A stretch of 64,000 nucleotides of DNA from Blastococcus aggregatus (GCF_900221005.1 NZ_OBQI01000007.1:62001-126000); one strand, 5' to 3'; numbered from the stretch's first letter, positions 18,025 through 27,915 are shown. Notes: generated by a model from the letters alone, not told the origin. Numbers and translations: made by a program.

Positions 18025-19239
18025 TCAGTCGGTCTTCGGCCGCCCGACGACGCCCTCGGCGACCAGCCGCTCGACGTCCTCGGTGCTGTAACCGAACTCG
18101 GCCAGCAGCTCGACACTGTGCTCGCCGAGGTCCGGCACGGCACCCATGGCCAGCTCGACGTCGGTGAAGGTCATCGGCGGCAGGATCGCGCGGACCGGCC
18201 CGACCGGGGTCTCCACCTCGCGCCACCGGTCGCGGGCGCTGAGCTGCGGGTGGTCGATGAGCCCCTGCAGGTCGTTGACCTGCGCCGCCGGGACGCCGGC
18301 CTCGGCGAGGCGGGCGTCGAGCTCCGCCGTCGACCACTTCTGGGACTCGGTGGCGACCACGGCGTCGCATTCCTCGCGGTGCTCCACCCGCAGCACGTTG
18401 GTGCGCAGCCGGGGGTGGTCGACGAGGTCGGGCCGGTCGAAGACCTTGGTCACGAGGTCCTGCCACCCCCGGTCGTTCTGCACGCCGATGAGGATCTGCC
18501 CGTCCTTCGTCGGAAAGGCGTCGTAGGGCGCGATGGCGGCGTGGCTCAGCCCCATGCGCGGGACCTGCCGGCCGGCGTACAGCTGCATGTACATCTGATG
18601 GCCCAGCCACTCGGCGGTCGCGTCGAACATCGACACCTCGACCGTGGCGCCCTCACCGGTGCGCTCGCGCCGGAACAGCGCGGACAGCACCGACTGGCTC
18701 GCGTAGAGGCCCGCGGCGATGTCGGAGGCGGGGACCCCCGTCTTGGTGGCCGTCTCCGGCGTGCCGGTCACCGAGACCAGGCCCGTCTCGGCCTGGATGA
18801 GCATGTCGTAGGCCTTGCGGTCCCGCCGGGGACCGGCGGTGCCGTAGCCGGACATGTTGACGACCACCAGCCGCGGATCGGCCGCCCGCAGCGCCTCGGC
18901 GCCCAGGCCGAGCCGGGCCGCTGCGCCGGGAGCGAGGTTCTGCAGGAAGACGTCGGCGCCCGAGACGAGAGCCCGGGCCACCGCCCGGCCGTCCTCGGAC
19001 TTGAGGTCGAGGGCCACCGACTCCTTGCCCCGGTTGAGCCACACGAAGTGCGAGGCCAGGCCGTGGACGGCGCCGTCGTAGTGCCGGGCGAAGTCGCCCT
19101 CGCCCACGCGCTCGATCTTGATGACGCGGGCGCCCAGGTCGGCGAGGTGACGGGTGGCGATCGGAGCGGCCACCGCCTGCTCCAGGGCCACCACGGTGAT
19201 CCCCGCCAGGGGGAGGGACGGGGGTGTGGCGGCGCTCAT
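18025..19239 (-). CDS. class III CoA-transferase (CaiB/BaiF family)
   Basis: 404 aa. N-terminal LAGITVVALEQAVAAP, then DLKSEDGRAVARALV and, at 144-150, YDMLIQA with Asp145 as the expected catalytic aspartate that forms the acyl anhydride. Class III enzymes move CoA between organic acids. The divergent acyl-CoA dehydrogenase and SDR suggest a small acyl-CoA catabolic locus. ATG 19239 is preceded at 8 nt by TATGTT (19253-19248). The substrate is unknown. Confidence 0.92.
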   Translation of the reverse strand: MSAATPPSLPLAGITVVALEQAVAAPIATRHLADLGARVIKIERVGEGDFARHYDGAVHGLASHFVWLNRGKESVALDLKSEDGRAVARALVSGADVFLQNLAPGAAARLGLGAEALRAADPRLVVVNMSGYGTAGPRRDRKAYDMLIQAETGLVSVTGTPETATKTGVPASDIAAGLYASQSVLSALFRRERTGEGATVEVSMFDATAEWLGHQMYMQLYAGRQVPRMGLSHAAIAPYDAFPTKDGQILIGVQNDRGWQDLVTKVFDRPDLVDHPRLRTNVLRVEHREECDAVVATESQKWSTAELDARLAEAGVPAAQVNDLQGLIDHPQLSARDRWREVETPVGPVRAILPPMTFTDVELAMGAVPDLGEHSVELLAEFGYSTEDVERLVAEGVVGRPKTD

Positions 19240-19247
19240 AGCCGCAC

Positions 19248-19257
19248 AACATAGTGT
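19248..19257. promoter_or_regulatory. overlapping divergent -10 boxes
   Basis: Minus-strand TATGTT (19253-19248) serves the CoA-transferase and plus-strand TAGTGT (19252-19257) serves the acyl-CoA dehydrogenase. The two hexamers share two base pairs, each ending 7-8 nt before its start codon, so both mRNAs should be leaderless and the polymerases mutually exclusive. Confidence 0.6.
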
Positions 19258-19264
19258 CCGGGCC

Positions 19265-20428
19265 ATGAGCGCCCTTCCGCCTGACGAGCAGGACATGGTC
19301 GACCTGGTCGCGCAGTTCGTGGACGAGCGGGTGGCGCCCCGCGTACGCGAGTTCGAGGCGGTCGACGCGTACCCCGAGGAGTTCATCGAGGAGATGAAGA
19401 AGCTCGGCTTCTTCGGCCTGCTGGTGCCCGCCGAGCACGGCGGGGCCGACGTCAGCGCCGCCTGCTTCGCCCGCGTGACCGAGGAGCTCGCCCGCGGCTG
19501 GATGAGCCTGGCCGGCGCCATCGGCGGCCACTCGGTCATCACCTACCTGATCCGCACGTTCGGCACGCCGGACCAGCAGCAGCGCTACCTGCCGGCGATG
19601 GCCGAGGGCCGGGTGCGGGCGACCATGGCGCTGACCGAGCCCTCCGGCGGCAGCGACCTGCAGGGCATGAGCACCTACGCCGCCGCCGACGGCGACGACC
19701 TGGTGATCAGCGGGTCCAAGACCTGGATCTCCAACGCCCAGCACTCCCAGCTCATCGGGCTGCTGTGCAAGACCGACCGGACCGCCCAGCCCGCGCACGC
19801 GGGCATGAGCGTGGTCCTCGTCGAGCCCGGCGAGGGCCTGGCGATCTCGGGCAAGATCCCCAAGCTCGGCTACCGCGGCGTCGAGGCCTGCGAGCTCTCC
19901 TTCGACCAGATGCGCGTGCCCGCCTCCGCCGTCCTCGGGGGCGTGCCCGGCCAGGGCTGGCGGCACATGATGCGCGGGCTCGAGGTCGGGCGGATCCAGG
20001 TCGCCGCCCGCGCGGTCGGCGTGGCCCAGGCGGCGCTGGAGGCGGCGCTCCGGTACGCCCAGGACCGCGAGACCTTCGGCAAGCCGATCTGGCAGCACCA
20101 GTCGGTGGGCAACCTGCTCGCCGACATGGCGACGAAGACGCGTGCCGCCCGGTTGATGGCCCTCGACGCCGCCGCCGTCCTCGACAGCGGGAAGCGTGCC
20201 GACCTCGAGGCCGGGATGGCGAAGCTCTTCGCCTCCGAGACCGCGATGCAGGTGGCGCTGGACGCCATGCGCGTGCACGGCGGCTACGGCTTCTCCCGCG
20301 AGTACGACGTGGAGCGCTACTTCCGTGACGCCCCGCTGATGATCCTGGGCGAGGGCACCAACGAGGTCCAGCGCAACGTCATCGCCGCCCAGCTCGTCGC
20401 ACGTGACCGCAACCGAGAGGGAATCTGA
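19265..20428 (+). CDS. acyl-CoA dehydrogenase
   Basis: 387 aa, full-length flavoprotein. Three parts are visible: an N-terminal helical domain (1-115), a beta domain with ATMALTEPSGGSDLQGM (about 120-140) and WISNAQHSQ, and a C-terminal helical domain. The last contains RVHGGYGFSREYDVERYFRD and ILGEGTNEVQ; the Glu in GEGTNE is the usual catalytic base. It introduces an alpha-beta double bond into an acyl-CoA using FAD. It is followed after 3 bp by an SDR and divergent from a CoA-transferase. Confidence 0.94.
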   Translation: MSALPPDEQDMVDLVAQFVDERVAPRVREFEAVDAYPEEFIEEMKKLGFFGLLVPAEHGGADVSAACFARVTEELARGWMSLAGAIGGHSVITYLIRTFGTPDQQQRYLPAMAEGRVRATMALTEPSGGSDLQGMSTYAAADGDDLVISGSKTWISNAQHSQLIGLLCKTDRTAQPAHAGMSVVLVEPGEGLAISGKIPKLGYRGVEACELSFDQMRVPASAVLGGVPGQGWRHMMRGLEVGRIQVAARAVGVAQAALEAALRYAQDRETFGKPIWQHQSVGNLLADMATKTRAARLMALDAAAVLDSGKRADLEAGMAKLFASETAMQVALDAMRVHGGYGFSREYDVERYFRDAPLMILGEGTNEVQRNVIAAQLVARDRNREGI

Positions 20429-20431
20429 CCC

Positions 20432-21196
20432 ATGCAGCTCAACGGACTCGTCACCGCCGTCACCGGCGGCGCCTCGGGCCTCGGCCTGGCCACCGCCCAG
20501 CGGCTCGTCGCCGCCGGCGGCCGGGTCACGATCATCGACCTGCCCACCTCGGCGGGGGAGCAGGTGGCGGCCGACCTCGGCGACGCCGCCCGGTTCGCGC
20601 CCGCCGACGTCACCGACGCCGACCAGTTCGCCGCCGCCCTCGACGTGGCGGGCGAGGACGGCCCGCTGCGCGGGCTCGTGCACTGCGCGGGCGCCGGACG
20701 CCGGCTGCGCGTCCTGGACAAGGACGGCGAGCCCGGCTCGCTCGAGGACTTCGAGTGGGTCATGAAGCTCAACGTGACCGGCTCGTTCAACGCCCTGCGG
20801 CTGGGTGCGGCGCGCATGGCGCGCACCGAGCCCGTGGACGGCGAGCGCGGCGCGATCGTGCTGACCGCCTCGGTCGCGGCGTACGAGGGCCAGATCGGCC
20901 AGCTGCCGTACACCGCCTCCAAGGCCGCCATCGTCGGCATGACCCTCAACGCCGCCCGCGACCTGGCCAGCAAGGCCATCCGTGTGTGCACGATCGCGCC
21001 GGGGATCATGGACACCCCGCTGCTGGCGCGCCTGCGCGAGGACGTCCGGGCGTCCCTGGAGGCCTCGGTGCCGAACCCGGCCCGGCTCGGGCACACCTCG
21101 GAGTTCGGGCTGCTGGCCGCCCAGATCCTGGAGAACGGCTACCTGAACGGCGAGACGATCCGCCTCGACGGCGCTATCCGGATGGCTCCGCGCTGA
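20432..21196 (+). CDS. SDR family oxidoreductase, type II 3-hydroxyacyl-CoA dehydrogenase-like
   Basis: 254 aa. Cofactor motif TGGASGLG at 11-18, an Asp at the end of strand 2 (IIDLP, favouring NAD), and catalytic Ser147, Tyr160 and Lys164 (YTASK). Overall it resembles the HSD17B10/type II 3-hydroxyacyl-CoA dehydrogenases, with the loop AGAGRRLRVLDKDG. Such an enzyme would act after the adjacent dehydrogenase and a hydratase in acyl-CoA oxidation. The last 23 bp overlap the convergent zur gene. Confidence 0.9.
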   Translation: MQLNGLVTAVTGGASGLGLATAQRLVAAGGRVTIIDLPTSAGEQVAADLGDAARFAPADVTDADQFAAALDVAGEDGPLRGLVHCAGAGRRLRVLDKDGEPGSLEDFEWVMKLNVTGSFNALRLGAARMARTEPVDGERGAIVLTASVAAYEGQIGQLPYTASKAAIVGMTLNAARDLASKAIRVCTIAPGIMDTPLLARLREDVRASLEASVPNPARLGHTSEFGLLAAQILENGYLNGETIRLDGAIRMAPR

Positions 21197-21608
21197 CCGG
21201 CGCCGGGCCGGCCGCCGGAGGTTCGGCGGCCGCCCGGCACTCCGCGCAGGTGCCGAAGATCTCCAGCGTGTGGCTGACGTCGGCGAACCCGTGTTCACCG
21301 GCGACGCGGTCGGCCCACTGCTCGACGGCCGGGCCTTCCACCTCGACGGCCCGGCCGCAGCTCCGGCACACCAGGTGGTGGTGGTGCTGAGGGCTGCACC
21401 GGCGGTACAGGGCCTCGCCGGAGTCGGTGCGGAGGGAGTCCAGCTCGCCGTCGTCGGCCAGCGACTGCACCGCGCGGTAGACCGTGGCCAGCCCGACGGC
21501 GTCCCCGGCGTCCCGCAGCCGGGCGTGCACCTCCTGGGCGCTGTGGAAGCCCTCGAGGTCGGAGAAGACTGCTCGCACGGCTTCACGCTGGCGGGTGGTG
21601 CGGACCAT
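21174..21608 (-). CDS. zur: Fur-family repressor, probable zinc uptake regulator Zur
   Basis: 144 aa. A winged helix (residues 1-80, GLATVYRAVQSL as recognition helix) precedes a dimerisation/metal domain with HHHH at 75-78 and Cys81, Cys84, Cys121 and Cys124 as the structural zinc site. The assignment as Zur rather than Fur rests on synteny, since mycobacterial zur sits between uppS and glyS, and on the short His-rich segment. Start at ATG 21608 is supported by CAGCAT 6 nt upstream (21620-21615). A plausible target is the Fur/Zur-type palindrome at 33296-33312 before the zinc acquisition genes. Confidence 0.85.
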   Translation of the reverse strand: MVRTTRQREAVRAVFSDLEGFHSAQEVHARLRDAGDAVGLATVYRAVQSLADDGELDSLRTDSGEALYRRCSPQHHHHLVCRSCGRAVEVEGPAVEQWADRVAGEHGFADVSHTLEIFGTCAECRAAAEPPAAGPAPVSAEPSG

Positions 21609-21649
21609 GCGTCCATGCTGACAGGCGTGCACGACGACGGGAGACAGCA

Positions 21650-21925
21650 GTGTTCGCGGTGACCCGCCTCCGGGCGACGGGGCAGGACGCAGACGAGCTG
21701 GTGGCCGCGGTGCCGCCGCTGCTCGAGGCGCTCGGCGCGATGCCCGGGTTCCTGGGCGGGGAGTTCGGCCGCGCCGCCGACGACCCGGACCTGTTCGCGC
21801 TGGTGACCCGTTGGGAAGGCGTCGGCGCGTACCGGCGGGGTCTGTCCGCCGCGGCGGTGAAGATCGCGGGGGCGCCGGTGTGGGTGCACGCCCTCGACGA
21901 GCCGGGGGCGTACGTCTCCGATTGA
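21650..21925 (+). CDS. small antibiotic biosynthesis monooxygenase (ABM)-like protein
   Basis: 91 aa. One ABM/dimeric alpha-beta barrel domain: FAVTRLRA, PPLLEALGAMPGFLGGEFG and LFALVTRWEGVGAYRRGL match the strand-helix pattern of this fold. Members range from monooxygenases to heme-degrading enzymes and many have no known activity. GTG start with GGGAGA about 10 nt upstream, divergent from zur with 41 bp between. Function unknown. Confidence 0.65.
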   Translation: MFAVTRLRATGQDADELVAAVPPLLEALGAMPGFLGGEFGRAADDPDLFALVTRWEGVGAYRRGLSAAAVKIAGAPVWVHALDEPGAYVSD

Positions 21926-21996
21926 GCTTCCGGTCGGCGTGCGGGAGTGACGCGGCGGTCCCACGCCGGGCGGCTCGCAGCGCCTACGGTCGGAGC

Positions 21997-22383
21997 GTGG
22001 TCAGCCGCACCCGCACCGCCCGGTACGCCCGACGGCGCAAGCGCCGCATGGACGCCGTCGAGCACGACCTGACCCCGGAGCAGTGGACGGCGCTGCAGGA
22101 CTCCTGGGGCGGGTGCGCGTACTGCGGCGCCACCGGCGCCCCCCTGCAGCGCGACTGCGTGCTGCCCATCTCGCGGGGCGGCCGCTACACGCTGGACAAC
22201 ATCGCGCCGGCCTGCGGCTCGTGCAACGCCAGCAAGTGCAACGACGAGGTCTCCGGCTGGCTGCGGCGCAAGAAGCTCGACGAGCGCGCCTTCCTGGTCC
22301 GGCACGCCGAGATCCGGATCGCGCTCGCCCAGCGGTTCCCCGTCGAGGCCGTCCCCGTCGAGGTCACACCCGTCGAGGCGTAG
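21997..22383 (+). CDS. HNH endonuclease-like protein with Cys in place of the motif His
   Basis: 128 aa. An Arg/Lys-rich N-terminus (RYARRRKRRMDAV) is followed by an HNH/zinc module: Cys39-x2-Cys42, RDCVLPISRGG (52-61) and NIAPACGSCNASK (67-79, Cys72-x2-Cys75). Canonical HNH nucleases have DH where this protein has DC at 52-53, so the general-base His is replaced while both zinc CxxC pairs are intact. It may be inactive or use another residue. GTG start with TACGGT (21985-21990) 6 nt upstream, so the mRNA should be leaderless. Confidence 0.8.
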   Translation: MVSRTRTARYARRRKRRMDAVEHDLTPEQWTALQDSWGGCAYCGATGAPLQRDCVLPISRGGRYTLDNIAPACGSCNASKCNDEVSGWLRRKKLDERAFLVRHAEIRIALAQRFPVEAVPVEVTPVEA

Positions 22384-22411
22384 CGCGCGGTCCCCTGGGC
22401 ACAGTGGCCCG

Positions 22412-22780
22412 GTGAACCCGATGCCGCCCGACGACCGCACCCGCGACATCACCCTCCCGCCGCTGCCCGGTCGCCCCCCGCCCGCGCTGCCGGACGAGTG
22501 GAAGGGCCTGGGTCCGCTCAGCGCGGAACAGGACCCGGCCGTCGTCCGGGCGCGGCGCATGGCCACCGGGCCGACCGACGAGATGGCGGCGCCGCCGCGC
22601 GCCGTCCCGCGCGAGCGGACGCTGGCCTTCAGCTCGCCCGAGATGCGCCACCGGTCCATCGAGCCGGTCCAGGTGCGGTCGAACCCGCGCCGCTGGCCGT
22701 GGGTGCTGCTGACGCTGTTCCCGATCCTCGTGATCGTCGGCTTCGGAGTGGCCTGGCTGGTGCTGTTCAGCCGCATGTGA
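22412..22780 (+). CDS. hypothetical protein with one C-terminal transmembrane helix
   Basis: 122 aa, not recognised. The first 90 residues are polar and Pro/Arg-rich ([18 protein letters not shown]). One transmembrane helix lies at about 98-119 ([20 protein letters not shown]) with only FSRM after it, so the bulk is probably cytoplasmic with a tail anchor. GTG start has CACAGT (22400-22405) 6 nt upstream. It lies between the HNH gene and glyS on the same strand. Confidence 0.7.
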   Translation: MNPMPPDDRTRDITLPPLPGRPPPALPDEWKGLGPLSAEQDPAVVRARRMATGPTDEMAAPPRAVPRERTLAFSSPEMRHRSIEPVQVRSNPRRWPWVLLTLFPILVIVGFGVAWLVLFSRM

Positions 22781-22809
22781 CCGGCTGGGGGTGTCCGCGG
22801 GGGTGCCAC

Positions 22810-22815
22810 TACCGT
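22810..22815 (+). promoter_or_regulatory. -10 element TACCGT upstream of glyS
   Basis: TACCGT would give a start near 22822 and a short leader containing GGAG at 22847-22850 for the glyS start codon. Confidence 0.45.
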
Positions 22816-22859
22816 GGACAGGTCAACCGCCGACCGCCAGCCGGATGGAGCCTCTCGCC

Positions 22860-24240
<1,381 letters not shown>

Positions 24241-24263
<23 letters not shown>

Positions 24264-24759
24264 GCCTCTCCGGCTGCGCCCCATGACCCCGGGCGACGTG
24301 CCGGCGGTGCTCGCGGTCCAGGAGCCCGGCGCCGTCCGGGCGCTCTCGACGATCTTCCCGCAGGACGAGTACCCCTTCCCGCGCGAGGACATCGGCCGGA
24401 CCTGGCTGCAGGAGATCGCCGATCCCGGGATCGAGTGCGCCGTGGCCGTCCGCGGCGAGGCGGTGATCGGCTTCGCCGCGGTGCGGGGTGCGGAACTGCT
24501 GCACCTCGGCACCGCCGTCGAGCGCTGGGGCACGGGCGACGCCGAGCGGATGCACGACGCGATCCTCGAGGGCATGCGCGAGGGCGGTGTCGGGCGTGCG
24601 TTCCTCAAGGTGTTCGAGGGGAACGCCCGCGCCCGGCGCTTCTACGAGCGGCTCGGGTGGCGACGGACGGGGGAGCGGAGAGTGAGCGCCTTCCCGCCCC
24701 ACCCCGAGCTCCTGGTCTACGAGCGGGATCCGGCCGGCTTCTCCCAGACGAGCAGGTAG
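24241..24759 (+). CDS. GNAT family N-acetyltransferase
   Basis: 172 aa. The GNAT fold is recognisable: [18 protein letters not shown] at the N-terminus, the central [15 protein letters not shown] strand pair, and the C-terminal [17 protein letters not shown] acetyl-CoA-binding helix. The conserved Q/RxxGxG/A loop is weak ([13 protein letters not shown]). It transfers acetyl groups from acetyl-CoA to an unknown amine. GTG 24241 overlaps glyS by 23 bp; the 3' end overlaps the convergent methyltransferase by 43 bp. Confidence 0.8.
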
Positions 24760-25358
24760 CGCCAGAACAGCAGCCGCCGCACGCGGACACCCGGCAGCAC
24801 CGCCCCGGCCGCCGCCCGCACCTCGCGCGTGGTCAGCGCGGGCGGGGCCACCGGCATGGCGTCGTGCGTGGCGTCATGGCGGTGCAGTGCCGCCCCGGTG
24901 AGCGGGCGGGCGGCGGAGAAGGCCAGGCCGAGCGCCTGGTGCCCGGCGAAGGCCGCCAGCTCCACCGGCAGGTCGCGGGGCAGGTCGGTGCGGGGGAGGG
25001 CCACGGCGGCCAGCACCCCGCCGGGCCGCAGCCACCCGGCCATCCGGGGCAGTGCCTCGGCCAGGGGCAGGTGGTGCAGCACCGCCGAGCTGACGACGGC
25101 GTCGTAGCTGCCCGGCGCGACGTCGAGGGTCAGCGCGTCGCCGACCTCGAAGGAGCAGTTCGGCGGCGCCAGCCGGCGGGCGGCGGCGATCATCTCCGGG
25201 GACCGGTCCACGGCGTCGACCTGCGGGACGGTGGCTGCGAGCCGCCGGGCGAGGCCGCCGGCACCGCAGCCGACGTCGAGCACCCGCTGAGCCCCCGCCG
25301 GGACCTCGCGCAGCAGGAGCCGGTGGTACCAGCTGTTGTGGTCCCAGTCCGTGATCAT
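24717..25358 (-). CDS. class I SAM-dependent methyltransferase
   Basis: 213 aa. Motif I VLDVGCGAGG at 26-35, post-I VDAVDRSPEMI near 50, and SSAVLHHLPL near 95 are the SAM-binding and substrate-side segments of the Methyltransf_11/25 type. The acceptor is not evident. ATG 25358 is selected because CAGCCT (25370-25365) precedes it by 6 nt; the frame is open a further 13 codons to a GTG at 25397 but those residues are not family-like. Confidence 0.85.
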   Translation of the reverse strand: MITDWDHNSWYHRLLLREVPAGAQRVLDVGCGAGGLARRLAATVPQVDAVDRSPEMIAAARRLAPPNCSFEVGDALTLDVAPGSYDAVVSSAVLHHLPLAEALPRMAGWLRPGGVLAAVALPRTDLPRDLPVELAAFAGHQALGLAFSAARPLTGAALHRHDATHDAMPVAPPALTTREVRAAAGAVLPGVRVRRLLFWRYLLVWEKPAGSRS

Positions 25359-25420
25359 CCGGGCAGGCTGCCAGAGTCGCCCCGCTGCGCGCGCCACCTG
25401 ACGTGTGGCCGCGCCGTAAC

Positions 25421-25470
25421 ACGTCCAGCCGCGTCACACCGCGGCTGGACGTTGATCGGAGCGGCTGGAC
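25421..25470 (-). repeat. palindromic repeat, copy A (13-bp inverted repeat plus half-site)
   Basis: A perfect 13-bp inverted repeat starting ACGTCCAGCCGCG with a 7-nt or shorter loop (25421-25452) is followed by a third half-copy GCGGCTGGAC (25461-25470). It sits directly after the stop of the AbiEi-type gene and before the methyltransferase, where it could act as terminator. A related copy lies at 26645-26716. Confidence 0.85.
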
Positions 25471-25475
25471 CCTCC

Positions 25476-26549
25476 TCATGCCAGCCCCACCCGGTCGTCG
25501 GTGAGCGCCAGCCACCCGTCGTCCCCGGGATCGCCGCCGCGCCAGCGGCCCTCGGCGCGCGGCACCTCGAGGAAGGTGCGCACGGCCGGTCCCGCCGTCG
25601 CCAGCTGGCGCCGCACGAACCGGTCGAGCTCGGCCCGCCGGGTGGGCGCCATGTCCTCGCCGGCCACCCGGACGAACCGGACGCCCAGCGACCGGAGCAG
25701 GTCCTCGCTCCGCTTCTCCCGCCACAGCTCCTCCTCCGGGGTGCGGCCGAAGCCGGGGCGCCGGTACTTGATCCGTCCGTCGAACTCGACGGCCAGGGCG
25801 GCCTCGGCGTACCAGCCGTCGACGACCTTGACGAGACGCCCGTCGACCCAGAGCTCCACCTGCGGCACGAAGGGCGGCAGGTCCAGCGCGCCGAAGGTCA
25901 GCCGGCCCCACGTCTCCAGCCAGGTCTCCGCCCGGCCGTCGGCCGACGCCACCGCGCGCACCGAGCGCGGGATCCCGGGGACGCTCGTCTGGCGGGCGAG
26001 GACCTGCGCGAGTTCCTGTCGCGTGGTCAACCGGCGCAGCAGGGCGGCGTCGACGGCGGCGACGGCGTCGACCTCGGGCCACTCGCGCGCCAGGTCGACC
26101 ACGGTGCGGGCAGCCGTCGTCACCGGGTAGGCGCCCCGCACGGTCACCTCGTCGTCCGGCAGGCGGGCGTGGGTCATCGACCAGCCCCGCCCGCGGCGCC
26201 AGCGGTGGGGATCGGTGAGCTGGACGATCCGGGGTTCGGACGCCGGTCGGGGCAGCCCCCAGACCCAGGCCGCCGTCCCGCCGCTGAAGACGGCCGACGG
26301 GCGATCGATGCCCGCCACGACTGCAAGCGCATCCAGACCTGGACGACGTCCGGTCCGCTCCACCTCGGCCAGGTCTACGGCTCGGACGAAGACACCGGGT
26401 CGCAGCCGCACCCAGGCACCGGCGCGCACCGCCGTCGCCACCTCGCGCGGGCTGACCCCCCGGGCGGCGAGATCGGCGGTGGTGAAGATCCCCAGCCGGC
26501 GGCGGGCGGGCTCGCGGACGGCCAGCGGCGGGACCGGGACGGCGCTCAT
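25476..26549 (-). CDS. AbiEi antitoxin-like / DUF559-type protein
   Basis: 357 aa. The N-terminal helix-turn-helix segment GIFTTADLAARGVSPREV (20-37) followed by AGAWVRLRPGVF is the AbiEi-type antitoxin N-domain. The C-terminal region has a restriction-like core, DGWYAEAALAVEFDGRIKY then EKRSEDLLRSLGVRFVRV, as in DUF559/Vsr-related proteins. This architecture is common and multicopy in actinobacteria, usually without an AbiEii toxin; none is seen next to it here. ATG 26549 has CACCGT 6 nt upstream. It is flanked on both sides by copies of one palindromic repeat. Confidence 0.75.
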   Translation of the reverse strand: MSAVPVPPLAVREPARRRLGIFTTADLAARGVSPREVATAVRAGAWVRLRPGVFVRAVDLAEVERTGRRPGLDALAVVAGIDRPSAVFSGGTAAWVWGLPRPASEPRIVQLTDPHRWRRGRGWSMTHARLPDDEVTVRGAYPVTTAARTVVDLAREWPEVDAVAAVDAALLRRLTTRQELAQVLARQTSVPGIPRSVRAVASADGRAETWLETWGRLTFGALDLPPFVPQVELWVDGRLVKVVDGWYAEAALAVEFDGRIKYRRPGFGRTPEEELWREKRSEDLLRSLGVRFVRVAGEDMAPTRRAELDRFVRRQLATAGPAVRTFLEVPRAEGRWRGGDPGDDGWLALTDDRVGLA

Positions 26550-26644
26550 GGGCCGACGGTGCAGCACGTGGGCGGCCCGACGAGGGAGCCGGTCGGATCT
26601 GTGGACGGGCCGGCCGGCTGGGGACGGAGGGCTCCGGCACCGGG

Positions 26645-26716
26645 GTCCAGCCGCGCCGTGTGACGTCCCGCCGCCCCATACCGCGGCTGGACGTCGATCC
26701 GGGCGGCTGAACGTCG
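26645..26716 (+). repeat. palindromic repeat, copy B
   Basis: GTCCAGCCGCG (26645-26655) and CGCGGCTGGAC (26682-26692) form the stem, with a 26-nt loop, followed by GCGGCTGAAC as third half-site (26703-26712). The segment from the second half-site onward matches copy A at about 30 of 36 positions in the same orientation. Confidence 0.75.
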
Positions 26717-26742
26717 GCACGGGGGTGACGTGGCGCGCCGCC

Positions 26743-26748
26743 TACCCT
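26743..26748 (+). promoter_or_regulatory. -10 element TACCCT for leaderless dus mRNA
   Basis: TACCCT ends 6 nt before GTG 26755. Transcription is expected to start at or within 1 nt of the start codon. Confidence 0.6.
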
Positions 26749-26754
26749 GGGAAC

Positions 26755-27915
26755 GTGACCGCCACGCTCGAGCCGACGACGACGGCGCTCCCGCCGCTGC
26801 GGCTCGGGGCGCTGTCGGTCGACCCCGCCGTGGTGCTCGCACCCATGGCCGGCATCACCAACCCGGCGTTCCGGACGCTGTGCCGCGAGTTCGGGGCCGG
26901 GCTCTACGTCTGCGAGATGATCACCACGCGGGCGCTGGTCGAGCGCAACGACAAGACGCTGCGGATGATCCGCGCGACCGCGGACGAGAAGGACGCCTTC
27001 TCCGTCCAGCTCTACGGCGTCGACCCGGCGACCGTCGGACGCGCCGTGGAGATGCTGGTCGACGAGGGCGTGGCAGGCACCCGCCCGGCGCACATCGACC
27101 TCAACTTCGGCTGCCCGGTGCCCAAGGTGACCCGCAAGGGCGGCGGCTCGGCGCTGCCGTGGCACCGCGTGCTGCTGGCGAACATCGTCCGCGAGGCCGT
27201 CCGCGCCGCGAAGGACGTCCCGGTCACCATCAAGACCCGCATCGGCATCGACGCCGATCACGTCACGTACCTCGACGCGGGCCGGATCGCGCAGGACGAG
27301 GGCGCCGCCGCGATCACCCTGCACGGGCGCACCGCCGACCAGCTCTACAGCGGTACCGCCGACTGGGCGCCGATCGCCCGGCTGGTCGAGGCCGTCGACA
27401 TCCCGGTGCTGGGCAACGGCGACGTCTGGGAGGCCGACGACGCCCTGCGGATGGTCGCCGAGACCGGCTGCGCGGGTGTGGTCATCGGCCGTGGCTGCCT
27501 GGGTCGGCCGTGGCTGTTCGGCGACCTCGCCGCCGCCTTCGCGGGCCGGTCCCAGCGGGCGCTGCCCACCATGCGCGAGGTCGCGGCGGTCATGCACCGG
27601 CACGCCACCCTGCTGGCCGAGCACCACGGCGAGCGGTGGGGCTGCAGCGACTTCCGCAAGCACGTCGCCTGGTACCTCAAGGGCTTCTCGGTGGGCTCGG
27701 ACGTGCGGCGCGCGCTGGCGATGGTCAGCGGCCTCGACGAGCTCGCCGACCTGCTGGCGCGGATCCCCGACCAGCCCTATCCCACCGCCGTCCTCGGGGC
27801 TCCCCGGGGTCGGACCACGCCGCCACGTCCGGTCGCACTGCCCGAGGGCTGGCTGGCCGACCGGGACGACCCGAGGCCGCCGGCCGGCGCCGAACTGGAA
27901 GTGAGTGGCGGATGA
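26755..27915 (+). CDS. dusB: tRNA-dihydrouridine synthase (DusB type)
   Basis: 386 aa. A TIM-barrel flavoenzyme: APMAGITNPAFR at 29-40, catalytic Cys120 in NFGCPVPKVTRKGGGSAL, HGRTADQLYSG and NGDVWEADDA later in the barrel, and a C-terminal helical domain. It reduces specific uridines in tRNA with NADPH. Pro-rich residues 350-386 extend past the usual end. The next gene starts within its stop codon region (ATG at 27912). Confidence 0.95.
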   Translation: MTATLEPTTTALPPLRLGALSVDPAVVLAPMAGITNPAFRTLCREFGAGLYVCEMITTRALVERNDKTLRMIRATADEKDAFSVQLYGVDPATVGRAVEMLVDEGVAGTRPAHIDLNFGCPVPKVTRKGGGSALPWHRVLLANIVREAVRAAKDVPVTIKTRIGIDADHVTYLDAGRIAQDEGAAAITLHGRTADQLYSGTADWAPIARLVEAVDIPVLGNGDVWEADDALRMVAETGCAGVVIGRGCLGRPWLFGDLAAAFAGRSQRALPTMREVAAVMHRHATLLAEHHGERWGCSDFRKHVAWYLKGFSVGSDVRRALAMVSGLDELADLLARIPDQPYPTAVLGAPRGRTTPPRPVALPEGWLADRDDPRPPAGAELEVSGG

